NCBI RefSeq assembly: GCF_003967035.1
Contig: NZ_AP018560.1
Location: 953,001-1,017,000 of the forward strand
Length of the DNA stretch: 64,000 nt
Direction: 5' to 3'
Origin: Aerosticca soli
GTDB lineage: Bacteria; Pseudomonadota; Gammaproteobacteria; Xanthomonadales; Rhodanobacteraceae
Part shown: positions 56,773 through 64,000 of the stretch, in pieces
Position numbering within the stretch: position 1 is the first letter of the stretch
How the letters are laid out: each line of letters opens with the position of its first letter
Notes under the pieces: model-generated
Seen by the model: the letters and a program-made list of their open reading frames with translations, nothing else
Told to the model about the DNA's origin: nothing
The model's database searches: none
Position numbers and translations under genes: made by a program

Positions 56773-58166
56773 ACGCGATGCCAAGCATCGAGCGCGCCGT
56801 GCCCGCGCAGGTCGATGCCCTGTGCGCGATCGAACGGGCCGCGGTGCAGCTGTTCCGTGGCCATCCGGCGTGGCCGTTTTATCAGGCCGCGGCCTTGCCG
56901 CCGGACCGGCTCGAAGCGGCCATCACCCGTGGCCTGGTATGGGTGGCGATGGAAGCCGGTGCGCCGGTCGGCTTCATCTGGCTGGATGACGAGGGCCGCA
57001 CCGACGCCGACGGTATCGGCATCGCCGAGCTCGACGTACTGCCGCGCCACGGCCGCCGCGGCATCGGCGGTGCGCTGCTGGAACACGCCTGCGCCTGGGC
57101 GCGCGCGGCCGGCTATCGCCGCATCGATCTCGGCACCGTCGCCGACGTGCCGTGGAATGCGCCGTTCTATGCCGCACACGGCTTTGCCGTGGTCGACAAG
57201 CATGCGCCGGATTACGCCCGGGCCTTGGCGCGCGATCGCGCCAATGGCTTCCCCGACGCCTTGCGCGTGTTCATGGCGCGCGCGCTCGAGCCGCCGGCGC
57301 GCGGCGACTGGACGGTCTGGCCCGCTCCGGCCAAGCTCAACCTGTTCCTGCGCATCACCGGCCGCCGTGTCGACGGCTATCACGAGCTGCAAACGGTGTT
57401 CCGCCTGCTCGACTGGGGCGACGAGCTGCGCGTGCGGGTGCGCGAGGACGGCCAGTTGCGTCGCCTGGCCGGTGCCGCCGGGGTGGCCGAGGAGGACGAT
57501 CTCGCGCTGCGCGCCGCGCGCCTGCTGCGCGACCACACGGGCGTGACGTTCGGCGCCGAGATCGCCATCGACAAGCGCATCCCCATGGGCGGCGGCTTGG
57601 GCGGCGGCAGTTCGGACGCGGCCAGCGTGCTGGTCGCGCTCGATCACCTGTGGGGGTGCGGGCTGGACGAAGCCGCCCTCGCCGAACTGGGCCGCCGGCT
57701 CGGGGCCGACGTGCCGGTGTTCGTGCGTGGCCGTTCGGCCTGGGCGGAGGGCATCGGCGAACGGCTGACCCCGCTCGCGCTGCCGCGGCGCTGGTACGTG
57801 GTGCTCGACCCCCACGAGCACGTCGCCACCGCCGGCCTTTTTCAAGCGCCTGAATTGACACGAAATGCCACCCCGGCCAAAATGCCGGACTTCGTTTCGG
57901 GCGGGTTGGCCGACAATGCCTTCACGCCGGTCGTGCGCCGGCGCCACCCCAAAGTGGCCGCGGCGTTGGATTGGTTGGGTGCTTTCGGCGCGGCGCGGCT
58001 GTCCGGCAGCGGCGGCTGCGTGTTTCTCGAGACGACCTCGCGCGCCCGCGCGCGGCAGGTGGCCAGGCAATGCCCGGCCGACTTCGCCGCCGTGGTCGCC
58101 GAGGGCGTCGAGGTTTCGCCCTTGCTCGCGGCACTCGCGCGGCATCGGCGGGCCGGCGGGGCGTGA
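56769..58166 (+). CDS. ispE: GNAT acetyltransferase - IspE fusion
   Basis: 465 aa in one frame. Residues about 5-172 form a GNAT N-acetyltransferase with the acetyl-CoA site LPRHGRRGIGGALLEHA and APFYAAHGF. Residues about 180-465 are a complete 4-diphosphocytidyl-2-C-methyl-D-erythritol kinase (MEP isoprenoid pathway) with PAPAKLNLFLRI, the GHMP loop PMGGGLGGGSSDAAS (272-286) and the C-terminal LSGSGGCVF. No stop, ribosome site or good start separates the parts; the only internal Met near the boundary (57273) sits in the end of the GNAT domain. IspE is normally a separate 285-aa protein. Confidence 0.88.
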   Translation: MNAMPSIERAVPAQVDALCAIERAAVQLFRGHPAWPFYQAAALPPDRLEAAITRGLVWVAMEAGAPVGFIWLDDEGRTDADGIGIAELDVLPRHGRRGIGGALLEHACAWARAAGYRRIDLGTVADVPWNAPFYAAHGFAVVDKHAPDYARALARDRANGFPDALRVFMARALEPPARGDWTVWPAPAKLNLFLRITGRRVDGYHELQTVFRLLDWGDELRVRVREDGQLRRLAGAAGVAEEDDLALRAARLLRDHTGVTFGAEIAIDKRIPMGGGLGGGSSDAASVLVALDHLWGCGLDEAALAELGRRLGADVPVFVRGRSAWAEGIGERLTPLALPRRWYVVLDPHEHVATAGLFQAPELTRNATPAKMPDFVSGGLADNAFTPVVRRRHPKVAAALDWLGAFGAARLSGSGGCVFLETTSRARARQVARQCPADFAAVVAEGVEVSPLLAALARHRRAGGA

Positions 58167-58210
58167 CGCGTCGGGCACCGCCCAAGGTTTGCCTTCGCAA
58201 TGATTCATGG

Positions 58211-58287
58211 TGGGGCGTCGCCAAGCTGGTTAAGGCACGGGATTTTGATTCCCGCATGCGCAGGTTCGAATCCTGCCGCCCCAGCCA
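58211..58287 (+). tRNA. tRNA-Gln (anticodon TTG)
   Basis: 77-nt cloverleaf. Acceptor arms TGGGGCG and CGCCCCA pair; the anticodon stem is CGGGA/TCCCG with loop TTTTGAT giving anticodon TTG (Gln). The T arm is GCAGG-TTCGAAT-CCTGC. CCA is encoded. The position between ispE and prs is conserved in gammaproteobacteria. Confidence 0.97.
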
Positions 58288-58325
58288 CCATCCAACGCAT
58301 ACATCCCAAGCTCGAGAGGTCCACC

Positions 58326-59282
58326 GTGGACGCATCCACCCCGATGCTCTTCACCGGCAACGCCCACCGCGCGCTGGCCGAGGAGGTCTCCCAGCGCCTG
58401 GGCGTGCCACTGGGCAAGGCGCTGGTCGGCCGTTTCAGCGACGGCGAGGTGCAGATCGAGATCGAGGAGAACGTGCGCCGCCAGGAGGTGTTCGTGATCC
58501 AGCCGACCGGCGCGCCGAGCGCGGAGAACCTGGTCGAGTTGCTCACCCTGGTCGATGCCCTCAAGCGCGCCTCGGCGGCCAGCGTGACCGCGGTGATCCC
58601 GTATTTTGGCTACGCCCGGCAGGACCGCCGGCCGCGCTCGGCGCGGGTGCCGATCACCGCCAAGATGGTCGCCAAGATGATCGGCACCGTCGGCGTCGAC
58701 CGCGTGCTCACCGTGGACCTGCACGCCGACCAGATCCAGGGTTTCTTCGACATCCCGGTCGACAACGTCTACGCCTCGCCGCTGCTGCTGGCCGACATCT
58801 GGCGCAAGTACGCGATGGACAACCTGATCGTGGTCAGTCCCGACGTCGGCGGCGTGGTGCGCGCCCGCGCCATCGCCAAGCGCCTGGACGATGCCGATCT
58901 CGCCATCATCGACAAGCGCCGGCCGCGCGCCAACGTCGCCACGGTGATGAACATCATCGGCGAGGTCGACGGCAAGACCTGCGTGCTGGTGGACGACATC
59001 GTCGACACCGCAGGCACGCTGTGCGCGGCGGCGGCGGCGCTCAAGGAACGCGGCGCGCGCAAGGTGGTGGCCTACTGCGTGCATCCGGTGCTGTCCGGTG
59101 CCGCGATCGGCAACGTGGACGGCTCGCAGCTGGACGAGCTGGTCGTCACCAATACCCTGCCGCTGCGCCCGGAGGCGCACGGCTGCGCCAAGATCCGCCA
59201 GCTCTCGGTCGCCGAGCTGCTCGCCGAGACGATCCGGCGCATCGCCTATGGCGAGTCGGTGAGCTCGCTGTACGTGGATTGA
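58326..59282 (+). CDS. prs: Ribose-phosphate pyrophosphokinase
   Basis: 318 aa; makes PRPP for nucleotide, His and Trp synthesis. Motifs [37 protein letters not shown] and the PRPP loop [17 protein letters not shown] 58326 with GAGAGG upstream; ATG 58344 is an alternative. Directly follows tRNA-Gln. Confidence 0.96.
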   Translation: MDASTPMLFTGNAHRALAEEVSQRLGVPLGKALVGRFSDGEVQIEIEENVRRQEVFVIQPTGAPSAENLVELLTLVDALKRASAASVTAVIPYFGYARQDRRPRSARVPITAKMVAKMIGTVGVDRVLTVDLHADQIQGFFDIPVDNVYASPLLLADIWRKYAMDNLIVVSPDVGGVVRARAIAKRLDDADLAIIDKRRPRANVATVMNIIGEVDGKTCVLVDDIVDTAGTLCAAAAALKERGARKVVAYCVHPVLSGAAIGNVDGSQLDELVVTNTLPLRPEAHGCAKIRQLSVAELLAETIRRIAYGESVSSLYVD

Positions 59283-59323
59283 CCGCGCCGCCGGCGCGTT
59301 GCGGTTATACTGGTGCGTTTTCC

Positions 59324-59369
59324 GGCTCGCCTGGTCGCGGGCGAGCCTATTTCTCCGCCGCGAGGCGGA
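59324..59369 (+). terminator. Twin hairpins between prs and rplY
   Basis: Hairpin 1 (59324-59347) is GGCTCGCC / GGCGAGCC followed by TATTTCT, resembling an intrinsic terminator for prs. Hairpin 2 (59354-59369) is TCCGCC / GGCGGA closed by a GCGA tetraloop of the GNRA type. They sit in the 119-bp leader of rplY, 33 bp before its start. Possible attenuation of rplY; a TATACT -10-like box lies at 59306-59311. Confidence 0.6.
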
Positions 59370-59401
59370 ATCACCTTTGACTTAAGGGAAGTGAACCCAT
59401 C

Positions 59402-60055
59402 ATGGCCAAGACCCATGTCATCCGGGCCGAAGTCCGCAAGGACGCAGGGAAAGGTGCGAGCCGCCGCCTGCGTCGTGCGTCCTACGTCCCCGCCGTCGTC
59501 TACGGTGCCGGCCAGCCGGCCGAGAACATCCAGATCGAGCACAACACCATCCTGCTCGCCGCCAAGCACGAGTGGTTCTTCTCCTCCGTGCTCGACCTCG
59601 AGGTCGACGGCAAGGTGCAGAAGGTGCTGGTGCGCGACTGGCAGAAGCATCCATACAAGCAGCAGATGCTGCATCTGGATTTCCTGCGCATCGACGAGCA
59701 CCACGCCATCCGCGTCAGCGTGCCGCTGCACTTCCTGAACCAGGAGAGCTCGCCGGCCGGCAAGACCGGCGGCGTGGTCATCTCGCACAACCTGACCGAA
59801 GTGGAAATCTCCTGCCTGCCCAAGGATCTGCCCGAGTTCATCGAGGTCGACCTGGCCAACCTCAAGCCGGGCGACATCGTCCACCTGTCGCAGCTCAAGC
59901 TGCCGGCGGGCGTGGAGATCCCGGCCCTGCATCTGGGCGCCGATCACGACATCGCCGTGGTCACCGCGGTCACCGTGCGCGAGGAGGCCGAGCCGGCCCC
60001 GGCCGAAGGCGCGACGCCGGCCGAGGGCGAGGCCAAGCCGGGCGAGAAGAAGTAA
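59402..60055 (+). CDS. rplY: 50S ribosomal protein L25, long (Ctc) form
   Basis: 217 aa. The N-terminal L25 domain binds 5S rRNA (LRRASYVPAVVYGAG). The C-terminal TL5/Ctc-type domain (about 95-190) and an acidic AEPAPAEGATPAEGEAK tail follow. ATG 59402 with AAGGGAAG about 12 nt upstream. The prs-rplY-pth-ychF order is conserved. Confidence 0.95.
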   Translation: MAKTHVIRAEVRKDAGKGASRRLRRASYVPAVVYGAGQPAENIQIEHNTILLAAKHEWFFSSVLDLEVDGKVQKVLVRDWQKHPYKQQMLHLDFLRIDEHHAIRVSVPLHFLNQESSPAGKTGGVVISHNLTEVEISCLPKDLPEFIEVDLANLKPGDIVHLSQLKLPAGVEIPALHLGADHDIAVVTAVTVREEAEPAPAEGATPAEGEAKPGEKK

Positions 60056-60103
60056 CCGGCTGTCCAGCCGCGCGCCCGGCGGTGCGCGGCCGGGTCGCAT
60101 CCC

Positions 60104-60697
60104 ATGGCAGGACTCAAGCTCATCGTCGGCCTCGGCAACCCCGGCGCCGAATACCTCCGAACCCGGCACAACGCCGGGTTCTGGTTTGTGGATGCGCTGG
60201 CCGCTGCGCAGGGCGAGCGCTTCGGCTTCGAGGGCAAGCTGCATGGCGAGACCTGCCGGGTCCGTATCGGCGCGACGCCGGTGTGGCTGCTCAAGCCCGC
60301 CACCTTCATGAACAAGAGCGGCATCGCGGTGGCCGCGGCGCTGCGCTATTACAAGATCGCGCCGGAAGAGTGCCTGGTCGCACACGACGACCTGGATCTG
60401 CCGCCCGGCACCGTGCGGCTCAAGTTCGACGGCGGTCACGGCGGCCAGAACGGTCTGCGCGACATCTTCGCCCACTTGGGCCATGGCCGGTTCCATCGTC
60501 TGCGCATCGGCATCGGCCACCCCGGGCACAAGGACAAGGTCACCCCTTGGGTGCTCGGCCGCCCGTCGGCAGCGGACGAAGAAGCCATCCTCGCCGCCAT
60601 CGGCCGCGCCCTGGACGTGCTGCCGCTGGCAGTGGCGGGCCAGTTCGACAAGGCCATGCAGCAGTTGCACACGCAGGGAACGGGAACCCGGGCCTAG
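60104..60697 (+). CDS. pth: Peptidyl-tRNA hydrolase
   Basis: 197 aa. Catalytic His in RTRHNAGFWFVD, GLGNPGAEY, KPATFMNKSG, and Asp in AHDDLDLPPGTVRLK. Recycles peptidyl-tRNAs. Lies 48 bp after rplY. Confidence 0.95.
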   Translation: MAGLKLIVGLGNPGAEYLRTRHNAGFWFVDALAAAQGERFGFEGKLHGETCRVRIGATPVWLLKPATFMNKSGIAVAAALRYYKIAPEECLVAHDDLDLPPGTVRLKFDGGHGGQNGLRDIFAHLGHGRFHRLRIGIGHPGHKDKVTPWVLGRPSAADEEAILAAIGRALDVLPLAVAGQFDKAMQQLHTQGTGTRA

Positions 60698-60781
60698 GAC
60701 CATCGTCAAAGCGAGTGCCTTTCCCCGATCGTCCCGTTGTCCCTATTTTCCATTTCCTTAAAAAATTTTCGGATCCACCTC

Positions 60782-61873
60782 ATGGGCATCAAATGCGGCA
60801 TCGTCGGCCTGCCCAACGTCGGCAAGTCGACCCTGTTCAATGCGCTGACCAAGGCGGGCATCGCCGCGGCCAACTTCCCGTTCTGCACCATCGAGCCCAA
60901 CGTCGGCGTGGTGCCGGTGCCCGACCCGCGGCTGGAGGCGCTGGCCGAGATCGTCAAGCCGCAGAAGGTGGTGCCGACCGCGGTGGAGTTCGTCGACATC
61001 GCCGGCCTGGTCGCCGGCGCCTCGAAGGGCGAGGGACTCGGCAACAAGTTCCTCGCGCACATCCGCGAGGTGGACGCCATCGCGCACGTGGTGCGCTGCT
61101 TCGAGCATCCGGACATCGTGCACGTGGCCGGCAAGGTCGATCCGATCGCCGACATCGAGACCATCGACACCGAGCTCGCGCTCGCCGATCTCGAATCGGT
61201 GGAAAAGGCGCTGAACCGCGCCGAGCGCGCGGCCAAGGCCAACGACAAGGAGGCGCTGGCGAAAAAGCCGGTGCTGCAGAAGCTCGCCGCCGTGCTCGAC
61301 CAGGGCCGCCCGGCGCGCAGCGCAGGGCTGGACGAGGAAGAGCGCGCGCTGGTGCGCGATCTGTTCCTGCTCACCTTGAAGCCCTTGATGTACATCGCCA
61401 ACGTCAAGGAGGACGGGTTCACCGACAACCCGCATCTCGAGGCGGTGAAGGCGCGCGCCGCCGCCGAGGGCGCCGAAGTGGTGCCGGTGTGCGCGGCGAT
61501 CGAGGAAGAACTGGCCCAGCTCGACGCGGCCGACCGCGACGAGTTCCTGAAGGACCTCGGCCTGGAAGAGCCCGGCCTCAACCGGGTGATCCGCGCCGCC
61601 TACAAACTGCTCGACCTGCAGACCTATTTCACCGCCGGGGTGAAGGAAGTGCGCGCCTGGACGATCAAGCGCGGCGCCACCGCGCCGCAGGCCGCCGGGG
61701 TGATCCACAGCGACTTCGAGCGCGGTTTCATCCGCGCGGAGACGGTGTCCTACGAGGATTTCATCCAGTACAAGGGCGAAGCCGGCGCCGCCGCCGCCGG
61801 CCGCTTGCGCAAGGAAGGCAAGGACTACGTGGTCAAGGACGGCGACGTGTTGCACTTCCTGTTCAACGTGTGA
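60782..61873 (+). CDS. ychF: Ribosome-binding ATPase YchF
   Basis: 363 aa Obg-family P-loop protein. [41 protein letters not shown] (DxxG), a coiled-coil insert, and a C-terminal TGS domain. Prefers ATP over GTP and affects translation and stress response. [12 protein letters not shown] at 60782 is the family start. Confidence 0.95.
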   Translation: MGIKCGIVGLPNVGKSTLFNALTKAGIAAANFPFCTIEPNVGVVPVPDPRLEALAEIVKPQKVVPTAVEFVDIAGLVAGASKGEGLGNKFLAHIREVDAIAHVVRCFEHPDIVHVAGKVDPIADIETIDTELALADLESVEKALNRAERAAKANDKEALAKKPVLQKLAAVLDQGRPARSAGLDEEERALVRDLFLLTLKPLMYIANVKEDGFTDNPHLEAVKARAAAEGAEVVPVCAAIEEELAQLDAADRDEFLKDLGLEEPGLNRVIRAAYKLLDLQTYFTAGVKEVRAWTIKRGATAPQAAGVIHSDFERGFIRAETVSYEDFIQYKGEAGAAAAGRLRKEGKDYVVKDGDVLHFLFNV

Positions 61874-61887
61874 TTCCCCGGCGCCAT

Positions 61888-61917
61888 GGACGACACCTCA
61901 GCGAGTCGTCCTCTTCT
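61888..61917 (+). terminator. Terminator-like hairpin after ychF
   Basis: 7-bp stem GGACGAC / GTCGTCC with a 10-nt loop followed by TCTTCT, 14 bp after the ychF stop and before the convergent bpt gene. Confidence 0.6.
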
Positions 61918-61964
61918 CACCTTGCATGTATGCGCGGCGCTACCTCGCCCAGTCAGGGCGCAGC

Positions 61965-62681
61965 TCACTCCGCGTGCTCATCCAGGGCTTGCCAGCCGTC
62001 CACGGTGCGGATCTGCAAGGGCTGGAAGCGGCGCTTGTAGTCCATCTTGGGATGCCGTGCGATCCAGAAGCCAAGATAGAGCCACGGAATCGCGCGGCGC
62101 TGAGCCAGTTCGATCTGCTTGAGGATGGCGAAGGTGCCCAGGCCGCGCGCGGTTTCGTCCGGATCGTAGAAGGTGTAGACGGCCGATACGCCGGTCAGGC
62201 AGACGTCGGTGACCGCGACGGCGAGCAGCCGCCCGCCGAGCCGCCATTCCATGAACAGGGTCGGGCTCCAGGGCGCGGTGAGGAAGCGGCGGAAGTCGCT
62301 CGCGTCTGCCTCGTCCATGCCGCCGCCGGGGTGGCGCGCGCGCAGATAGCGCGCATAGAGCTCATGACGTTCGGCGCTGAAGCCGGCCGGTGCCTCGCGC
62401 AGGTCGAGGTCGGCGTTGCGGCGCAGGCAGCGACGCTGGCTGCGGTCGGGGACGAAGCGCTCCACCTCGATGCGGCAGGGGGTGCAGGCGTGGCATTGCG
62501 GGCAATGCGGCAGATAGAGGTGGCCGCCGGCGCGACGGAAGCCGCGGCCGAGCGCGGTTGCGTAGATGCGCTCGAGCTGCGGTGCGGCCGGATCGATCAC
62601 CAGGTTCTGCGCCGTGCGCTCGGCGTAGTAGCCGCAAGGATGCGGCAGGGTCTGGAACAGGCGGATGCGTTCAGAGCGCAT
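61965..62681 (-). CDS. bpt: Aspartate/glutamate leucyltransferase
   Basis: 238 aa. Bpt-type N-end-rule aminoacyl-tRNA-protein transferase. The N-terminal CGYY and CPQCHACTPCRIEVERF Cys motifs and the C-terminal LYLGFWIARHPKMDYKRRFQPL are family marks. Adds Leu to N-terminal Asp or Glu for ClpAP degradation. Convergent with ychF. Confidence 0.93.
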   Translation of the reverse strand: MRSERIRLFQTLPHPCGYYAERTAQNLVIDPAAPQLERIYATALGRGFRRAGGHLYLPHCPQCHACTPCRIEVERFVPDRSQRRCLRRNADLDLREAPAGFSAERHELYARYLRARHPGGGMDEADASDFRRFLTAPWSPTLFMEWRLGGRLLAVAVTDVCLTGVSAVYTFYDPDETARGLGTFAILKQIELAQRRAIPWLYLGFWIARHPKMDYKRRFQPLQIRTVDGWQALDEHAE

Positions 62682-62798
62682 GGGCCGATTCTATGCCCGC
62701 GGCGGCATCCCGCAAGCGCGGGTCGGCAGGCTTTCGGCGGCGTCGATGAAGCTATGGCCGGCGGGGGCTTGGGCCGGCCGCGTGGTATGCCGTGGCGG

Positions 62799-63206
62799 TC
62801 AAGGCCGCGCCGGGCCGAGCATGCCGAGGTAGCGCATCATCAGCAGGGCGAACACCGCGGCCAGCACCAGCATGACCAGCCGGCGCACGCGCACCACGAG
62901 CGCCTGCCGGCGATGCTGCGGCGAAGGCTCGCGCGCGAGGGCGAGTTCCTCGGCGTGGCGCACCACGGGCTCGATGCCGAGGCCGCGCAGCAGTTCGCGG
63001 GCGCGGGGGTAGTCGTCGGCGCGCTCGACCCAGACCTGCGGCCAGGCCGAGCGGTCCTCGTTGCGCTGCGCATAGCTGAAGCGGCGGTGCGCGGGCCGGT
63101 TCCAGTTGGAACGGTTGGTCACCTTGACGGCGATGCCGTGCTCGCTGAGCAGGGCGACCACGCGGTCGATGTTCTCGTGGCGTGGCGAGGTGTAGAGCTG
63201 GCGCAT
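62799..63206 (-). CDS. DUF2007-like protein with C-terminal membrane helix
   Basis: 135 aa. The N-terminal ferredoxin-like fold (QLYTSPRHENIDRVVALLSEHGIAVKV in parts) resembles DUF2007. A basic linker and one helix (LVMLVLAAVFALLMMRYLGML) end the protein. In xanthomonads similar genes are named 'pathogenicity-like', without a proven role. Confidence 0.7.
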   Translation of the reverse strand: MRQLYTSPRHENIDRVVALLSEHGIAVKVTNRSNWNRPAHRRFSYAQRNEDRSAWPQVWVERADDYPRARELLRGLGIEPVVRHAEELALAREPSPQHRRQALVVRVRRLVMLVLAAVFALLMMRYLGMLGPARP

Positions 63207-63219
63207 GGCGGGTCGTCTT

Positions 63220-64000
63220 TCAGTCGCGCAGGCGGATCAGCCCTTCCTGGGCGCTGGAGGCGACCAGCCGGCCGTCGCGGGTGAACACCTGGCCGCGGGC
63301 AAAGCCGCGCGCGCCCTGCGCGGTGGGGCTGTCGCAGGCATAGAGCAGCCATTCGTCCATGCGGAACGGCCGGTGGAACCACAGCGCGTGGTCGAGGCTG
63401 GCCATCTGCATGTGGTGGGTGGCGAGCGAGATGCCGTGCGGCAGGGTGGCGGTGCCGATCAGGTTGAAGTCCGAGGCATAGGCGAGCAGGGCACGGTGCA
63501 GGGCCGGCGTGTCCTCGATCGGCGCGGCCAGCCGGAACCAGATGTATTGCGCGGGCGGACGCTTTTCCGGCGCCAGGCGATCCATCGGCTGCACCTCGCG
63601 AAACTCGATCGGCAGGTCGCGGCCCAGCCAGCGTTGCACTTTTTCTGGCAGCGCGGCGAGCTTTTCGGCCGGGATCGGCGCCAGCGGAGAGAGTTCCTCC
63701 GGCATCGGCACGGCGGGCATGGCGGTCTGGTGTTCGAGGCCGTGTTCTTCGATCTGGAAAGAGATCGCGCCGTCCAGGATCGGCCGGCCGTGCTGGATCG
63801 CCACCACCCGCCGGGACGAGAACGAGCCACCGTCGCGGGTGCGCTCGACGTTGTAGACGATCGGCGCCTGCACGTCGCCGGCGCGCAGGAAATAGGCGTG
63901 CAGCGAATGCGCCGCGCGGGCCGGATCCACGGTCTGCTGGGCCGCCGAGAGCGCCTGGCCGAGCACCTGGCCGCCGAACACGAACGGCGTGCCGATGTCG
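63220..64000 (-). CDS. tesB: Acyl-CoA thioesterase II, 5' end outside window
   Basis: About 260 residues visible, running off the window edge. Double hot-dog fold with FVFGGQVLGQALSAA, the conserved GGSFSSRRVVAIQ, and ASDFNLIGTATLPHG plus SLDHALWFHRPFR carrying the catalytic Asp region. Hydrolyses acyl-CoA. The in-frame GTG at 63981 is internal, not the start. Confidence 0.93.
   Translation of the reverse strand, partial: DIGTPFVFGGQVLGQALSAAQQTVDPARAAHSLHAYFLRAGDVQAPIVYNVERTRDGGSFSSRRVVAIQHGRPILDGAISFQIEEHGLEHQTAMPAVPMPEELSPLAPIPAEKLAALPEKVQRWLGRDLPIEFREVQPMDRLAPEKRPPAQYIWFRLAAPIEDTPALHRALLAYASDFNLIGTATLPHGISLATHHMQMASLDHALWFHRPFRMDEWLLYACDSPTAQGARGFARGQVFTRDGRLVASSAQEGLIRLRD

Overview
Overall. 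The window is a very GC-rich, densely packed bacterial chromosome segment. The gene order lolB - ispE - tRNA-Gln - prs - rplY - pth - ychF, a secreted M4 peptidase with two PPC domains, and the split PntAA/PntAB/PntB transhydrogenase suggest a gammaproteobacterium of the Xanthomonadales/Lysobacterales, perhaps Rhodanobacteraceae. This placement is an inference from gene content and was not tested by a search. No insertion sequence, integrase, CRISPR array or rRNA was seen.

Region 1 (about 1-28.3 kb) is a catabolic island for phenolic compounds, almost all on the minus strand. Read in the direction of transcription it starts at a divergent regulator, dmpR (+), facing a sigma-54-type promoter. 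The first block is dmpKLMNOP (multicomponent phenol hydroxylase), dmpQ (ferredoxin) and dmpB (catechol 2,3-dioxygenase). Next comes an alkylphenol module: a Tat-signal protein, a flavocytochrome 4-cresol/4-alkylphenol dehydrogenase (pchF, pchC) and an aldehyde dehydrogenase. Then follow a UbiD-type hydroxyarylate decarboxylase with its small D subunit, a degenerate second VAO-type flavoprotein, a UbiX-type prenyl-FMN synthase, a degenerate SDR protein and a two-subunit Rieske oxygenase. A GntR/FCD regulator (+) interrupts the block. The lower meta pathway resumes after it: a GlcG/HbpS protein, dmpC, dmpD, dmpF, dmpG and dmpH. The island ends with an outer-membrane channel, a glutathione-type isomerase and a partial acyl-CoA ligase.

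Inferred logic. A 4-alkylphenol such as p-cresol is oxidised to a 4-hydroxybenzaldehyde and then to a 4-hydroxybenzoate. The acid is decarboxylated without oxidation to phenol, hydroxylated to catechol and cleaved in meta. This differs from the usual route through protocatechuate. The hydratase dmpE and the tautomerase dmpI, normally part of a dmp operon, are not in the window.

Region 2 (28.4-41.3 kb) is chromosomal backbone: def, pyrF, ettA, a GspN-like gene, an IMPase, nudE, cysQ, a 5'-3' exonuclease, a nitroreductase and cdd. pntAA is separated from pntAB-pntB by an ECF sigma factor operon on the other strand.

Region 3 (41.3-51.9 kb) holds a membrane protein, sufT, a 367-bp structured intergenic stretch, the secreted M4 metallopeptidase, a short asparaginase, an AidB-like acyl-CoA dehydrogenase, an M20 peptidase, a DUF2069 protein, a WrbA-like flavodoxin, a YihY protein, a TlpA-like thioredoxin and an acylphosphatase.

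Region 4 (51.9-64 kb) is core housekeeping: prfA, hemA, a TPR lipoprotein, lolB, a GNAT-IspE fusion, tRNA-Gln(TTG), prs, rplY, pth, ychF, bpt, a DUF2007-like protein and a partial tesB.
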